64,000 nt of DNA from Symsagittifera roscoffensis (GCF_963678635.1 NC_087069.1:33005090-33069089), one strand, 5' to 3'. Shown: positions 1 to 11,460, numbered from the stretch's first letter. Program-made: numbers and translations. Notes: generated by a model not told the origin, from the letters alone.

Positions 1-999
1 TCTTTCGTATTCCCGGACGTGCAAGTCAAGGCATACAGGAATTCTGTGTTGTATGTCAAGCTGGTCTCAGTCGTAGATTGTTCCGTGCTGAATTGGGTAC
101 AGCAGAGAGAGCTGAGAAGGCTGGCCAGCGATGATAGGCTGTTCGGAAGGATAGCGGAGCCGGGTTGGGTGTTGATGGATTTCAACAACAACTTCAAGTG
201 CCGAATGGGCCGCGAAGACCTTTCCCATATCCAGTTTAACCCGAAGCTTTGGAATCTGAGACCAGTAGTGAAAGATTCAGGAGCGGCAATGAGAGCCCCA
301 CTTTTGCCAGAGGCCTACGCACACGTGAAAGAGAACCAGCAAGCGTGGCTTTCCGGGTCCAGGCTGCTGCCTGACCAATGCCCCCGATACCCACCGATAA
401 GGAGGATGTTGTTGGAAGTCACATCTCCCGGCATTGCCCCTCGCATCGGAGCAGCTCCTGATGCAGAGAGGAGAATGCTGAAGTGGAGTGAAGGGATGGA
501 GCCGCGCTTCATCAGTTGGAACGTTGCAGCCGCGCACACATTTGACTTCACATTTACTGATGCTTGGAGCAGGAAGAAGATCAAAGCACCACCTTCCAGG
601 AGACCAGAGGTCTCGGCTGAAATGTGGAACGAGGTGTATACTCCCACAGATGACTTATCAAGACTGAAGTGGTCAGGAGAAGTGAAAGTGGTGACGCTGG
701 AAGTGGCAAAGGAGAGCAGAGGAGGCGCATACATAACGATAGAGGACCTGGCACCACATGGCGAGGAGTCCGTAGAATTCCTGGTGAACGATGAATTGTT
801 TTATCACGCAGGAGACATGACCGTACCGGCTCGGCCGGACTCGGGCATAGACACACGACAAGGCCCTTTGGGACCTAAGCCGATACCTGATGCGAATGAA
901 GATGAACTGATGGATCAGGACGATGACGACATCGGGGGAAAGACAGAAAAGCCGGGTGAGACGGATCTAGGAGAGAGACTTGCTGGAATACCGGTTTAG
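1..999 (+). pseudogene. Largest open piece of the decayed region (at least 332 codons)
   Basis: This frame is open from the first base of the window to TAG at 997-999. After that stop the same frame stays coding-like for 16 codons, until another TAG at 1048-1050. The product is soluble in character, with a basic to neutral N-terminal two thirds and a very acidic tail (around 895-960, a D/E-rich run followed by K and G). No signal peptide or membrane segment is visible. I do not recognise the family. The acidic tail just before the stop may be a linker within a longer ancestral protein. Confidence 0.45.
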
Positions 1000-1275
1000 T
1001 GAAGACGACGACTGGGAAGTCGATGGTAGTCTATTGCTGATGACGCCATAGTCTTTCATGTCCCCTACAAAGGAGACGTCGGCCGACTTATCCCCGGTGG
1101 ACCCAATAAGTCAGGCGAGAGAGTGCCGAAATAGGGAACCACAAGGACTGCTCCATGAGTCACCAAGGAGGAGAAAGATTGAAGAGTCAATGAGGGTATC
1201 CTTCCTGAGTACGCTACCGCAAGAGGAATGGGAGAGATACCAAAGTGAACTAGAAAGCTAGAAACCTGGAACCGA

Positions 1276-1911
1276 GTGAACTTCATGGAAAGGTCATGGG
1301 ACGTGATACGACGATACGGGACGCAGTCCATAAAAAAGGTGGGATTGAACCAACCCATTATGCGTGAGGTCCTGGAGAAAATAATGAACTCCATAGAGTC
1401 TGATATTCTGACCGAGTCAGTTACAGAGGAAAGTGCCGATGATCAGCAGGTCACGAAGAAATTACCCGTCAGACGAGCCAAAAAAGGGCTGAAGCGGCTG
1501 AAAGGAAAGACAGGAAGTCGAGCAGTGAACCAGAGAGTGGTGAAGTCAAAAGCCAGCACAGTGGTGGCCTCGTTGACGAGCGTAGGTCGTTCAGGCGAGA
1601 GCGGGCAAGGAGATGGTGCGACGCTGGCCGGGGGAGAAAAAGAGAACCTGATACCCCCTATGCTCTTGGCAGGTCTGACCACAACAGCCACGAAATCAAA
1701 GAAGACTGCACGAACCCTAGCAGACACTAAGCTAGAGATGGAGATCATCAGTCGGTGTGGATCTGGAGGACTTGATGATTACAGGCCCTCGCGAACCAAC
1801 ATGGCCCGGATGAAACTGGAGGGACAACTCAACGTGGTCGAGTACAGTCGAGTCACTGTGCCGGAATCGGTCCACATGGAAGATCCAGCAGGGGTTATGT
1901 GGAGATGTTGA
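1276..1911 (+). pseudogene. Open piece, basic lysine/arginine-rich product
   Basis: A 211-codon open stretch in the same frame as the piece ending at 999, beginning a few codons after a stop and closed by TGA at 1909-1911. Its middle third is strongly basic (RRAKKGLKRLKGK region near 1465-1505), which would suit nucleic-acid binding. The next piece starts inside it at 1899 in another frame, so a one-base change near 1905 would join them. No family is recognised. Confidence 0.4.
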
Positions 1912-3362
1912 AGGCGAGGAACTCCGCGAGAGGGCACCTGATGGCTTGGAGCGAGAAGCGAGCCATGCAGGAATATCTCAAAGGGCTTACGGAGAATTCT
2001 AACCTAAATCGGAAAGAATACGGCACGGTAATGTCCTCGGAGGCGAACGAAATCGGGCTGGAAAAACTACTGGAAATCTCTTGGAGGGCGGCCCTCCAAA
2101 GATACTTCGACGAGACGATGCATGCGCCTGCGACGGTGGCAGCATACCTGGCTCATCCGTGCACGAGAACTGACCTGCAAGTACGGTTGGCTTGGTGCTT
2201 GATGGGCATCAAGAAGGCGGAATATGAAGCCAGTAATGATTTCAAATCAAAGGAACAGGAGCTGGAGTTGATGGAGGCCCTGCGAGCGTTGTTTTCAAAA
2301 GACGATTCTGCGATAGCATGGGCTAAGCGTAAGGATGCCTTTTGCTTTGTAAGGTTCGTGTTGGATCGTATTCCCACTCCTGTTTTGGGAGAATGCATAA
2401 AGATCATTCGGCAAAAGGGAGTTGATTGCGAAAGAAACTTCTTTAGGGCACTCTTGGAACTATATCAGGATATGCCGTTGGTTGTACCAAATAGGGAGTC
2501 GAACGAAATGGAGAGCTATCGCAAGTTGGAAGAAGTGAGGAGGTATTCCAACAAAGGATTGAAAGTGAGCCGGGAGTTGATTGAAACAGTCAGGGGACAG
2601 CAAGACTTTGCAACACTAGTGAAATTGAAGTCGTTCCAATAAGTGTCTGGCATACCGGGGATGGCGTATAATCCCTTCGTGAATGAAAAAGCCAGGAAAG
2701 CGTACTTCGACTATGAGCAAGTCATAGTGCTCAAATTCTGGGTCGAACAGATTAAGGAAACTGGAATGCTGATGGTGGAACAACCCAAGCTGGGAATTAT
2801 TTTAGAAGAACGAGTGGTCGAACCCTCGGTTCCCGAGCTGAAGGGGCAAGTGAGTTTTGATTGTGGTTCTTGCGACGGTCCCTTGAAAACCAGCCTAGTA
2901 ACCATGTGGGAACTCATGAAGCCTTCTCGGTGTCCCCATCCCAACGCCGGTTTAATCTGGGACATGACGGCGGATATCACTTTAGACCTGGATGATGACG
3001 CGAGTCTACATGATCTGGTCATGATACACCATCTGCTGGCCATGAGGATGACGAAGCGGAAGAGCAACCCATCCACGGAGCCATCCGAGGAAAGTCCATC
3101 GAGCAATTGGTTGAGGCAAGGCACCTGTTTAGCTCAACATAGTGGGATGGAAGGACATGTTTGCAACTTGGGACACTGCCTGATTACGCTGAGCGAGCAG
3201 CATCGACAACTGGCACAATTGTACGGAAGATTGAGCATGTCGGATAAGAGTGGCATGGAGTTGGTTGCGGACTGTCATGGGGTGACGGATGTAAACTTGA
3301 CCACTGCCTTGGGATTTTGTAGCATGACGAGCTCGATAGAATCGCCTGGGGCGTGCCTATGA
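1899..3362 (+). pseudogene. Two open pieces in one frame separated by a single TAA
   Basis: Codons 1899-2642 and 2643-3362 lie in one frame and are interrupted only by TAA at 2640-2642, giving about 487 codons in total. The first part is mixed alpha-helical in character with many charged residues. The second has cysteine and histidine pairs (CGSC near 2862, and C/H-rich stretches near 3120-3180 and 3270-3340) but no arrangement I can name as a zinc finger. The single clean stop supports decay of one long protein rather than two genes. Confidence 0.4.
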
Positions 3363-3366
3363 CCTA

Positions 3367-4684
3367 GTGAGGTCCTTCAGCGTGAAAGTATTCCCTGGAG
3401 CATTGCAGACAGAGCAGAAGATTGGAGGCTGGCGAGAAGCTCTGGAAAATGAAAAGAATCTGAAGGATAGTGAGGCCTATCAAAGACCTACTGGTTCAAA
3501 ATATCGCACCATAATATATCGCAAATATTGTGGGTTCAAGCTCCGCACCATAATGCAATAGTAGGTATCCTATGCACATGGTGGTGATGGATGCGAGGAC
3601 GCAGCAGGTGTTGATTGACCAACTTTTCTCTGTGCCAAAGTGCGTGAGGTTGGCCAGAATGTCGGAGAGGTCATATGATTTGTTTTCGAAGATCTTTTGG
3701 GCAGTCCCGAAGAGATCTGAAGGCGAGTTGCAAGACGTAGTGGGTGAAGAGTTCATGAGGTTGAATGAAGGTAATTTGAGCTAGTTCCAGAAGCAGAAAG
3801 CGAGTGGATGCTTACCCACTGAATTCCCCACCATAGAAGAGAAAGACGATTTGCACAGAATTATGACGGAGGTGGAACCGTTGCTGGGAGCCTCAGGGTA
3901 TCGGACCCGAAGGAACATATTGAGGACCCATGGGGAGTATCCTTGTCACTGCTTGGCGCAGACGTTATGGTACCCCAAACGCGGGAATCTGATGCTAGTA
4001 TGGGACGTGGAGGAGTTGTACTCTACGGGGTTGCCCGATCAGAATTAACAGGTGGCAATCGTGGTGGTTAGTGCCGTGCTGGCAGTGAGGTGGTTGGAGG
4101 CTAACGCGGACACAAGTGAACAGGAGACGGCCGTGCCGACTCCTGAGCAGCTGAGCAACGTAAAGATGAGCCGCAAAATGGATCTTTTGAGAACCACCTG
4201 CAAGGTTCTGAGAATACCCAAAGCCATTGAAAGAATATGCTCAAGGCAAAGGTTGATGCCTTGGTTCCGTGCAGTGATGACGTCATGAATAAATGAACGC
4301 GCGAAGCGTCACATGTCGAGGAACACGGAAGCCTATCAATCTTTCCAGCTAGATATAAGACCGGGAGCCTATAGGAGAGCATTCCTAACGCACAGAAACG
4401 CGGTCACCACGGCGGTGAAGCGAATAACTGGAGCGCCTTGTGTAACTGAAGATGAGAAGAAAGAGGTCTTAAGACCTGACCTAGAACGAAATGTGAGCTT
4501 GTGTCTTCACAACAGCTTTTGCAGGATCCGGGAGCAAAAGGTGAATGTGGACTTGCTACCTTGTTGCAAACCGAGGCTGTTGGAACAGGAGAGCTGGGGC
4601 ACGGCCCGCAATTCCATGGACATGTTGGAAAAAGTCCTAGAAGACAGTGAAGCTGAAGATCAGGATGGAGAAGCAATGGAATGA
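3367..4684 (+). pseudogene. 3' pieces of the decayed coding region
   Basis: Short open pieces 3367-3561 (frame 1) and then 3572-3784, 3851-4048, 4052-4288 and 4313-4684 (all one frame) continue the decayed gene. Around 3498-3560 a short motif, close to atcgcaccataatatatcgc and then ccgcaccataatgc, is imperfectly repeated and looks like an insertion. The final piece ends in an acidic tail at TGA 4682-4684, which may be the ancestral C-terminus. No domain is recognised. Confidence 0.35.
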
Positions 4685-5740
4685 AGATGATGGAACGAAG
4701 AGGATAAGTGAAGACGTGAACAAGAAAGGAAGAGAAGGAGAGAAAACTTGATTGTCTTTGTGTATTAAAACTGGAACTAATCAACCAAGTTTGATTATTG
4801 AACTTGTTAAAATTTTTGTTTTGATCTAGTTGAGTCAGACCAAACTTTGAAAACTGTTGCAATTGTTATGACTATTTATATATATATATATAGCCACGTC
4901 CCAACTTTTTAATCACAAAGAGCGAAAAGAAGTTTTATGGCAAGATGACGTAAGTAGTCAGAAAAGAAATTTTATCTAGGACACTCCTCATGGTGCAAAT
5001 TTTGTGAAAATGTTGGAAGGCAGTGAGATGTAGTACGATGCCATTTGTGACACGTAGTGAGTTGAGGTGGAGTAGATAAATTTCATTTTCTAATGCGATT
5101 TGTAAGATTAGTTATAGAGAACTGGAGTACTACTTGACGATAACCCGGTGTTATGCGATCAATAGGGACATTGATGGGGACTTGTCCGTGGAGTATGTGC
5201 CATTCTGCCAGATTGGCACAGCGCAACCTTCCGGCGGGACAGAAAAAGACGACTAAAGGCCTTAGTAACAAAAAAGTGCTGCGAAGGAGGGTCGAAATAT
5301 TCCGGAAGTTTAAATTTTTAAAATTTCGATTGACGGATAAGTATTTCTCAGAAATACAAAAAGACGGCCATTTTGACGAAAAAGAACGAAAAACAGAACA
5401 ACGACAAATATAGTGAAAAACAGTCGCACGAGAAAACGAGAAAAATGAAGCCTCTTATCATGGCAATCACACACGATAAGACGGATAGCAGAGAGAAACA
5501 GTGAGAAAGGAGGCTTCAGTGGGGAAGAAATATTCCGCGGAACACTCCCGTGCCACAAATTGGGAGAGATAACAACGTTATCTCGGGAAGATTACAGGAG
5601 CGGAGGCTTGGTCCCCCAGAGACTGTTTTATGTGAAGGGACTATATAAGACTGACTTTGTAGCTACTTGGATGTTGTAGAACTTAGCCTAATTGTTGTGA
5701 TAAACATATTAAATAGTTTCATATTGGTTATGTCGACGGG
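4685..5740. other. Non-coding spacer with promoter-like and poly(A)-like motifs
   Basis: No convincing gene. It contains a TA microsatellite at about 4874-4892, a short coding-like stretch at about 5145-5255 with no start (a possible gene remnant), a TATATAA box at 5642-5648 and ATTAAA at 5708-5713. The last two, 60 bases apart and directly before the LINE, resemble an LTR core promoter with a processing signal, but I found no partner copy in the window. Confidence 0.35.
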
Positions 5741-5914
5741 ACCACACTAAAGGATCATAATCAACTGGACTACAACAAAGACGATCACCATCATCTGGAT
5801 CACCAGTGCTTCGGACATCTTTGCGATACCAACAGACGCCAACGACGATGACAGGGACAGGTGGACGCAACCAATCGGTTTCTGGTTGTGATGTGATCTG
5901 GGAGAAGCTCCTGA

Positions 5915-6694
5915 TTGACTGCTCCTACTGCCTGCCATGTGGTATGGACTGAAATACAAGTGCCAAAAGGCAAGAAGCCTAAAGTTAATAGAGGAGACTA
6001 CATGTGCGGGTTGTGTGGCGTAGATAATGTTGCCAAACTGACATCAAAAGTGAATGATTTTAGCAAATTGTTGCAAACGGAAAGAGACGAACGTAATTTG
6101 CTAAAAACTGAATTAGCAGAATGTGAAAAACGAGCTGCCGGCATTGAAACTAGTTTTCAAGACAGACTCTCTACATGTGAATCTTTGAATGAGGTTTTAG
6201 ATAACAATGTGATAAAGAAGAACGACCAATTATGGACCGAAGTTGTTTCTCGAAAGAGCATGGTAAGCAAACTGGAAGAAGATGTGGAAAAGCTGAAAAT
6301 CAAGCAGAGTGTACCTAAGCCAGATGATGTTGAAAAGCTAATTAAAATCAACGAACGACGGAAAAGAAGCGTGATTATTCGTGGGTTACATGAGAGTACT
6401 GTGTCAGATGAGGCAACAAAAGCCAAAGAGGATGTTGAGTTTATGAAGCCACTTATGCCTAGCAACCAGCCCTTTCGTGCTGCTAGGATTGGAGAGGCGA
6501 AGTCGGACGGACAACCGCGGCTTCTCGCACTTACTTTCCAGTACCCGGGCGCTGCCGAAGAAATACTCCGAAAACGATGGTTTACCTACAATGACCGAAA
6601 ATACTACTACGACAGAGATCTCTCAAAATTTGATAGAGAACAAGCTTACATAAGCAGAGTTGCCAGACGCGCATCCAATACGGCAAGCGAATAA
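5915..6694 (+). CDS. LINE ORF1 protein (coiled coil, RNA-binding type)
   Basis: A 259-codon frame. Residues of about 45-135 form a charged heptad-rich coiled coil (many E, K, L; few aromatics). The C-terminal part begins with ERRKRSVIIRGL (near residue 150), the typical start of the RRM-like domain found in ORF1 proteins of CR1/L2/L1-type LINEs, and continues into a basic domain. A CGLC pair near residue 30 may be what is left of the PHD-type zinc finger that many CR1 ORF1 proteins carry; its other half is out of frame upstream, so the true start was probably further 5'. ORF1 binds element RNA and acts as a nucleic-acid chaperone. Its end lies 28 bases before the first ATG of ORF2. Confidence 0.65.
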   Translation: MTAPTACHVVWTEIQVPKGKKPKVNRGDYMCGLCGVDNVAKLTSKVNDFSKLLQTERDERNLLKTELAECEKRAAGIETSFQDRLSTCESLNEVLDNNVIKKNDQLWTEVVSRKSMVSKLEEDVEKLKIKQSVPKPDDVEKLIKINERRKRSVIIRGLHESTVSDEATKAKEDVEFMKPLMPSNQPFRAARIGEAKSDGQPRLLALTFQYPGAAEEILRKRWFTYNDRKYYYDRDLSKFDREQAYISRVARRASNTASE

Positions 6695-6722
6695 TAACAC
6701 AGTTGTTTCGCCGAAGAACGAT

Positions 6723-9504
6723 ATGTCAATGTTGTTAGTTAATATTAGAAGCCTGTCAAATAACTGGAATGAGTTCTTACTTGAGGTAGTTAACAGAAAA
6801 CCTGGTAATATCTTTGTAACTGAGACCTGGGCTCACATTGGAATGAACAAAAGTGAGTTTTTAATTCATAGCTACCATCCACCATTCATGCACCGCAGCA
6901 GCAACCGACGTGATATCAGAGGAGGTGGAGTGGCTATATATTGTGCCAGCTATATCAATGTAAGAGAGGACGATGCGCTTCTGATTGAGAACTACGATGC
7001 GATCTGGTGCAGACTTCTTTATGCCAATCGAGAAGTTGTGCTCGGATGTTGCTATCATACTGAACCGACAGACGACGAAAACTTTGCTAACTGCCTATAC
7101 AAATTGTATACTGGAAACATGGAGAAGATTGTAGCTGGGGATTTTAATCACTGAAGTATTGATTGGAAAGCTCTGTCATGCTCGGGGAGCATTGCAGATC
7201 AGCGGTTCTTGGATATAGTGCAAGATAACTTTTTGTCACAGCACGTTGTTGACCCAACAAGAGGGCAGAATGTGTTAGATTTGGTTTTTTCGTCAGAGCC
7301 AGACCTCATCACGGAATGTATCGTCGAAGGGAAGATTGGATCTACTGATCACAACACAGTGATTTTTTCGGCAGCAATCAAACAGCGTAACTTGAATGAG
7401 AGAAGTTTCAGCCGCAGAAATTTTTGGAAGATGGACGTGGGAAGCCTTCTTTCTGATTTGAAAGGATACGACTGGAATTCACTCCTTATTGGGGATGCAG
7501 AACAGCAGTGAAACATGTTGATGGGCATTCTTAATAATCTTATCTCAAAGCATGTACCGTTTGTTGAACGAAGGAAGCGAAAGTACCCATGGATTACAAA
7601 ACAGGTTTCGCGGGCGTGTAAGGACAAGCGACGTTGCTGGAAGAATTTGCAGAGCAACAATTCTGTTGAAAATGAGTTGAAGTACATGCAGTTAAAACGA
7701 GCATCGGACCAATCTGTTAAATGGTCGAAGAAAGATTTTGAAAGGAAGCTGGCGAAAGGAATTAGAGAAGATATTTAGTCTTTCTGGAGATACTTTTCCG
7801 CAAAGAAGAAGTGTCCAACGAAGGTTAGCCCTTTGAAAGAGGGTGATCGTGTAATTGAGAAGTCTGAAGACATGGCGGAGTATCTGAACAGTTACTTCCA
7901 ATCTGTATTCACTCAGGAGCCAATAGGCCCTGTACCCTATGCTGAACCACGAACTGATTTTAAGATGCCAAATTTATCGATCACTGTTGACATGGTCCTT
8001 GCTCAGCTGCTCAATTTGAGAGTTGATAAGGCAGCAGGTCCGGACGGGATCCCCCCATTGTTTCTCAAGCTAGCTGTACCGGGGTTAGCTGAACCACTGA
8101 CTAAGATATTTCGAGAATCGCTGTCATCCGGAGTTGTGCCGACTGGGTGGAAAGTTGCTAATTTATCTGATTTGCTCAAGAAAGGCAAGAGAAGTGAAGC
8201 AGCAAACTACCGTCCCGTAAGTCTTACTTCAGTGATTTGTAAATGTTTTGAGCGCCTTGTTCAGCAGAGCGTTATTGGACATCTCAAAGAGCATAACCTC
8301 ATTAGCGACACTCAGCATGGATTTATGAAAAGACGAAGTTGCTTGCTTAGTCTTCTGGCATTTTTCGAAAAAGTGGACGAATTGTTGGACAAGAGAATGG
8401 CAGTAGATATGTTATATCTGGATTTTGCAAAGGCTTTTGACAAAGTTCCACATAGACGGCTAGTTGAGAAAATGAGAGCTCACGGGTTATCGGAGGAAGT
8501 GATCAAGTGGGTGGAAGCATGGCTGAAAGACCGCAAGCAGAGGGTAGTAATTGATCAGTGTTACTCCAGCTGGGAAACTGTGTTCAGTGGAGTCCCGCAA
8601 GGTACCGTCCTTGGTCCCACTTTATTCCTGATTTTCTTCAAGGATGTTGACGACAGCCTTACGAACACATTGTTCAAGTTTGCCGATGATAGTAAATTAG
8701 TCGGACCGTCAAGGAATTTGGACGACAGAGCGAAGCTCCAACGTAATCTCGACCTAATGAAAGCGTGGGAGGAGCGTTGGTGCATGAAGTTCAACGTGGA
8801 CAAGTGCAAACACTTGCAGATCAGTGATAGAAAGAGAAACGTCGATGGAAGGTACACATTGGGGCTTGCTGAAATTGAGAACGTTGATTCAGAATTGGAT
8901 TTGGGTGTTACTGTAAATTGCTACGGAAAAAGAGTTGATCAATGCTTGAAAGCAGCCAAGAAAGCCAATGCAGTTTTAGGCATGATCAAGAGGACCATTC
9001 AATGTCGTGACCGAGAAGTTTTAATCCCACTCTACAAGTCCTTAGTAGGACCACATCTAGAGTACTGCGGACCAGCATGGAAACCTCATTACAAGAAGGA
9101 CATCAACACGATCGAGAAAGTTCAACGGAGATTTAGGAGAATGGTGCCTGGGCTGCAAGAACTATCGTACGATGAGCGGCTGAAAAAGTTGAAGCTAACA
9201 AGCATGTATGAAAGATTCTTGAGGAATGATCTGATTTTGGTATACAAGATACTGTTTCGACATGGATGTAAATCCAGCGACATTCTTCAAACTGAGTCAT
9301 AACACGCATCTGAGAGAACATATTCTAAAACTGTAAGGACGCAAAGTGAACCTGGACAGAACCTCTCACTCGTTTGCAAACAGAGTTATAAACGCTTGGA
9401 ACAGCCTGCCCGAGAATGTTGTACTTGCACTGACCATTGAGACATTCAAGGAGAGTTTGCACAAGCACCTCTGCCTTGAAAACCCCAGCATAATGGTTTC
9501 CTAA
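6723..9504 (+). pseudogene. LINE ORF2: endonuclease-reverse transcriptase, broken
   Basis: The N-terminal endonuclease/exonuclease/phosphatase domain shows TETWAH, GDFNH and STDHN motifs. The reverse transcriptase follows from about 7990, with YLDFAKAFDKVPH (near 8415), GVPQGTVLGP (near 8588) and the catalytic FADD (near 8680). A CR1-type C-terminal segment ends with the INAWNSLPE motif near 9388. The frame from 6723 is interrupted by TGA 7152-7154, TGA 7509-7511 and TAG 7776-7778 with no shift, then stops at TAA 9300-9302. The C-terminus continues in the next frame, through one more TAA (9334-9336), to 9504. RT and endonuclease motifs are otherwise well kept, so this is a fairly young dead copy. 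Identity as a CR1/Jockey-group RT is secure; the exact clade is inference. Confidence 0.8.
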
Positions 9505-9576
9505 CCGCTTCCGGGATGCCACACCACAATATGATGTCCACTATGACAGATCATTCAAGCCTGAGTGCGTGTGGCG

Positions 9577-9600
9577 CACCAGGTAATAGACCAGGTAATA
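9577..9600 (+). repeat. 12-bp tandem repeat at LINE 3' end
   Basis: Two adjacent copies of caccaggtaata / gaccaggtaata. Their position after the ORF2 3' UTR fits the terminal microsatellite recognised by CR1-type reverse transcriptases. Confidence 0.6.
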
Positions 9601-9601
9601 A

Positions 9602-10299
9602 ACTCTGAATTAACACCGGTATTATTTGATATTTTAGAATATGAGTAGCTAGAAAGAGGAAAGGGTCAATCCATCTCCAATGGATTTAATATAGAACTGT
9701 CACACAAAAACACAATAAAATAGGGTGTTCGAGCCGTGTTTTTAATAGCAATCACGTAGTCTGACTCTGAGGATCCGAGACTCAGCTATGTGGTTGTGTT
9801 CGCATGTAAACGAAAGCTGATCAAAAGTCGTTTGACTGATGGCCTAAAAATAGTAACTTTTTACTTAGCCCTAAACAGACCAGAAAATCAACTGGCAAGG
9901 TCGAGACGGTGAAAGACGAGTAGGATTAAGTAACTGATGCCTGCCAGTCGTTTATAGGTACTTTTTCTACTCTCCGTCGCTGTGTAGTATTTGGGCGAAT
10001 GTTACAAATTAATGCTGATTTATGACTTCATTGATAAATTGATACAGCTTGCTGATATATATGCATTTTTATATCGCTGGCATGGCCCTATCCAGCTTGT
10101 GCACTTACCGTAACTAAACGGAAGGGCCTCTTTTGTAATTTAGTTTTTTTCCAATTAATGTGTTCATATATTTTACAAAACAGAAATCTGTCTTTTTTAC
10201 ATTAAAGTAAATGTTTTGCCTCCTCTAGGCTGAAGCATTTTACACAAAAAAAGACTTTGAAATATGTGATCAATTGAATGTTTTCGTTAGTAATTTCAG
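9602..10299. other. Intergenic region upstream of the GDPGP1-like gene
   Basis: No ORF of note. It becomes AT-rich towards the gene. Two AG dinucleotides preceded by pyrimidines lie at about 10229 (gcctcctctag) and 10298-10299 (taatttcag). The second abuts the start codon at 10300, and either could be a splice acceptor. Confidence 0.4.
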
Positions 10300-10865
10300 A
10301 TGAAGATGAAATATCCGGATAGTGTTTTCCTTGAAAATAAATGGCACGTTCCTGAAGTGTTGTTATCATTAAATTTTAGCCCAAGTAGTGTTATTTGCAA
10401 ATCAATGTTTGGAAACTTGCGTTTTATATTGTATTTGAATAAGTCGAGAATGAAATCAAAACGAAAGACCGGTGATTTTGTTTGTCTCCGATATGAAAAT
10501 AATAAAATGTCGTTCAATTTCAATCAAATTCAGTTATGCCAGTTTTTGTGGAGAAGTGATTCTGATGCTGTAATTGTGAATACTAGTCCGGCTTTTGCTT
10601 ATCACTATCTTTTTCTACCAGATAAAAATTTGCTTCATCCGCAATGTATTACGACATCATCCCTTGAAAAAGTTCTTATAATGCATAGAAGTCTTAGCTC
10701 TTCAAACTTCGTTAGCGGCTTCAACTCACCATTCGCAGGAGCTACAGTAAACCACTTGCACTTTCATACTCTTCATATTCCTGTCAAACCTTTGCCAATA
10801 TCAAACTTCGTTTTTGAAATGTTGTGCAATAAGGCGAATATCGGATTTTGTGACTTTTACTACCG
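10300..10865 (+). CDS. GDPGP1: GDP-D-glucose phosphorylase-like protein, exon 1
   Basis: GDPGP1 (VTC2 family, HIT superfamily) cleaves GDP-glucose with phosphate, giving GDP and glucose-1-phosphate; in animals this is thought to remove mis-made GDP-glucose. The exon encodes residues 1-188 plus two bases. It shows the family order: a strand-rich part with YLNKSRMKSKRK (compare QLN-x-x-R-x-x-R-R), FNFNQIQ, an NTSP motif near residue 94, then GFNSPFAGATVNHLHFH, with the HIT triad at H152, H154 and H156. The exon ends in a canonical donor, CG|GTGAGT, at 10866. Phase and sequence match the exon at 16794. An in-frame TAA lies 9 bases upstream of ATG 10300, and an AG abuts the ATG, so the start is either 10300 or a splice junction. 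The combined product is 309 aa, somewhat short for the family. Confidence 0.8.
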
Positions 10866-10949
10866 GTGAGTCAGGTAACTTTTAAAGTTTGCTATCTTCA
10901 AATCCATAATTAAGACGGAAGCTTTGATTATTTTTTAACGTCAATTACA

Positions 10950-11460
10950 AGCAGTCGTTGTTGTAGCTACATCGATCTCTACCTTGAACTTCTGATTCAA
11001 TTGGAGAGGTCGATTATGTTTGAGATAAAAAGAGAGAGATAGTTAGGGAAATTTTGTTTATATCGGCGTGGTTGATCTGATGGTCTCGTAAAATCGATCA
11101 CTGCAGTACCACCAGGTTCTCTTGCGGCAAAACAGACGTTGAAGGGAAACAACCTGTTTCAATGATAGCGTCTTCGTGCTAGTGTCGACACCTCCTCTCT
11201 GTATAGCACGCTCAAGAGGGAGGTTTGTATGCAGTCAATATATGTCCATTTTAGGGGCCAATGATTCGACATGCGGGGATCTGAGTGAAATCCCATGTCC
11301 GGTTTTAGCGAGCAGGTTATACTTACTGGGGACAACCGAGAAAAATTCAAAAATTCCCTTCTGTCAGATTAAGTTATAAGTTGCAGATATTTGGCCGCTT
11401 CGGATTCTCCCACTAGCTCTCGATGGTGAGTGAGGTAGGGTGTACTCGGCAGTTAAATAG
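10950..11460. repeat. Dispersed repeat family A, copy 1 (diverged)
   Basis: Starts with ttgttgtagctacatcgatctct and includes gtatagcac-ctcaagaggg, aggggcc, gagtgaaa-tccatg-ccggtt and gcagatatttgg blocks shared with 20305-20740, 49890-50400 and 57276-57720. It lies inside the GDPGP1 intron. Function and class are unknown; a short minus-strand reading (around 11159-11350) is similar between copies but has stops. Confidence 0.6.

Larger units (their letters stand above)
1..4684 (+). pseudogene. Decayed long coding sequence of unknown identity, 5' end outside window
   Basis: A run of plus-strand open stretches fills almost all of this region in all three frames: frame 1 to 999, then 1058-1261, 1276-1911, 1899-2642, 2643-3362, 3367-3561, 3572-3784, 3851-4048, 4052-4288 and 4313-4684. 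Several neighbours share a frame and are separated only by one stop (1899-3362; 3851-4684); others need a frameshift. Base composition is clearly more GC-rich than the DNA further right. The first stretch is open to the window edge, so the coding sequence began upstream. This looks like one intronless coding region of about 1,500 codons that has collected stops and indels. I recognise no domain in any piece. It could be a dead mobile-element or virus-derived ORF, or a decayed retrocopy. A polycistronic series of small genes is less likely given the abutting frames. Confidence 0.55.
5740..9601 (+). mobile_element. CR1-like non-LTR retrotransposon (LINE), nearly complete, inactive
   Basis: Two consecutive ORFs with LINE features: ORF1 (coiled coil plus RNA-binding-like fold) at 5915-6694 and ORF2 (apurinic-type endonuclease plus reverse transcriptase) at 6723-9504. 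The 3' end carries two head-to-tail copies of a 12-mer, c/gaccaggtaata, at 9577-9588 and 9589-9600. Short terminal tandem repeats of this kind, rather than a poly(A) tail, are typical of CR1/L2-type elements. The 5' boundary is uncertain; I place it near 5740 from where coding-like sequence begins. The copy is dead: ORF2 has four in-frame stops and a frameshift. Confidence 0.8.

Noticed and set aside
5600-5740. A solo LTR before the LINE (TATATAA then ATTAAA).
   Set aside because: No TG...CA boundaries, target duplication or second copy could be found, so only the motifs are reported.
1-9600. Bacterial or other contamination, because this part is GC-richer.
   Set aside because: The CR1-type LINE and the decay pattern are eukaryotic, and composition changes gradually into the GDPGP1 region.
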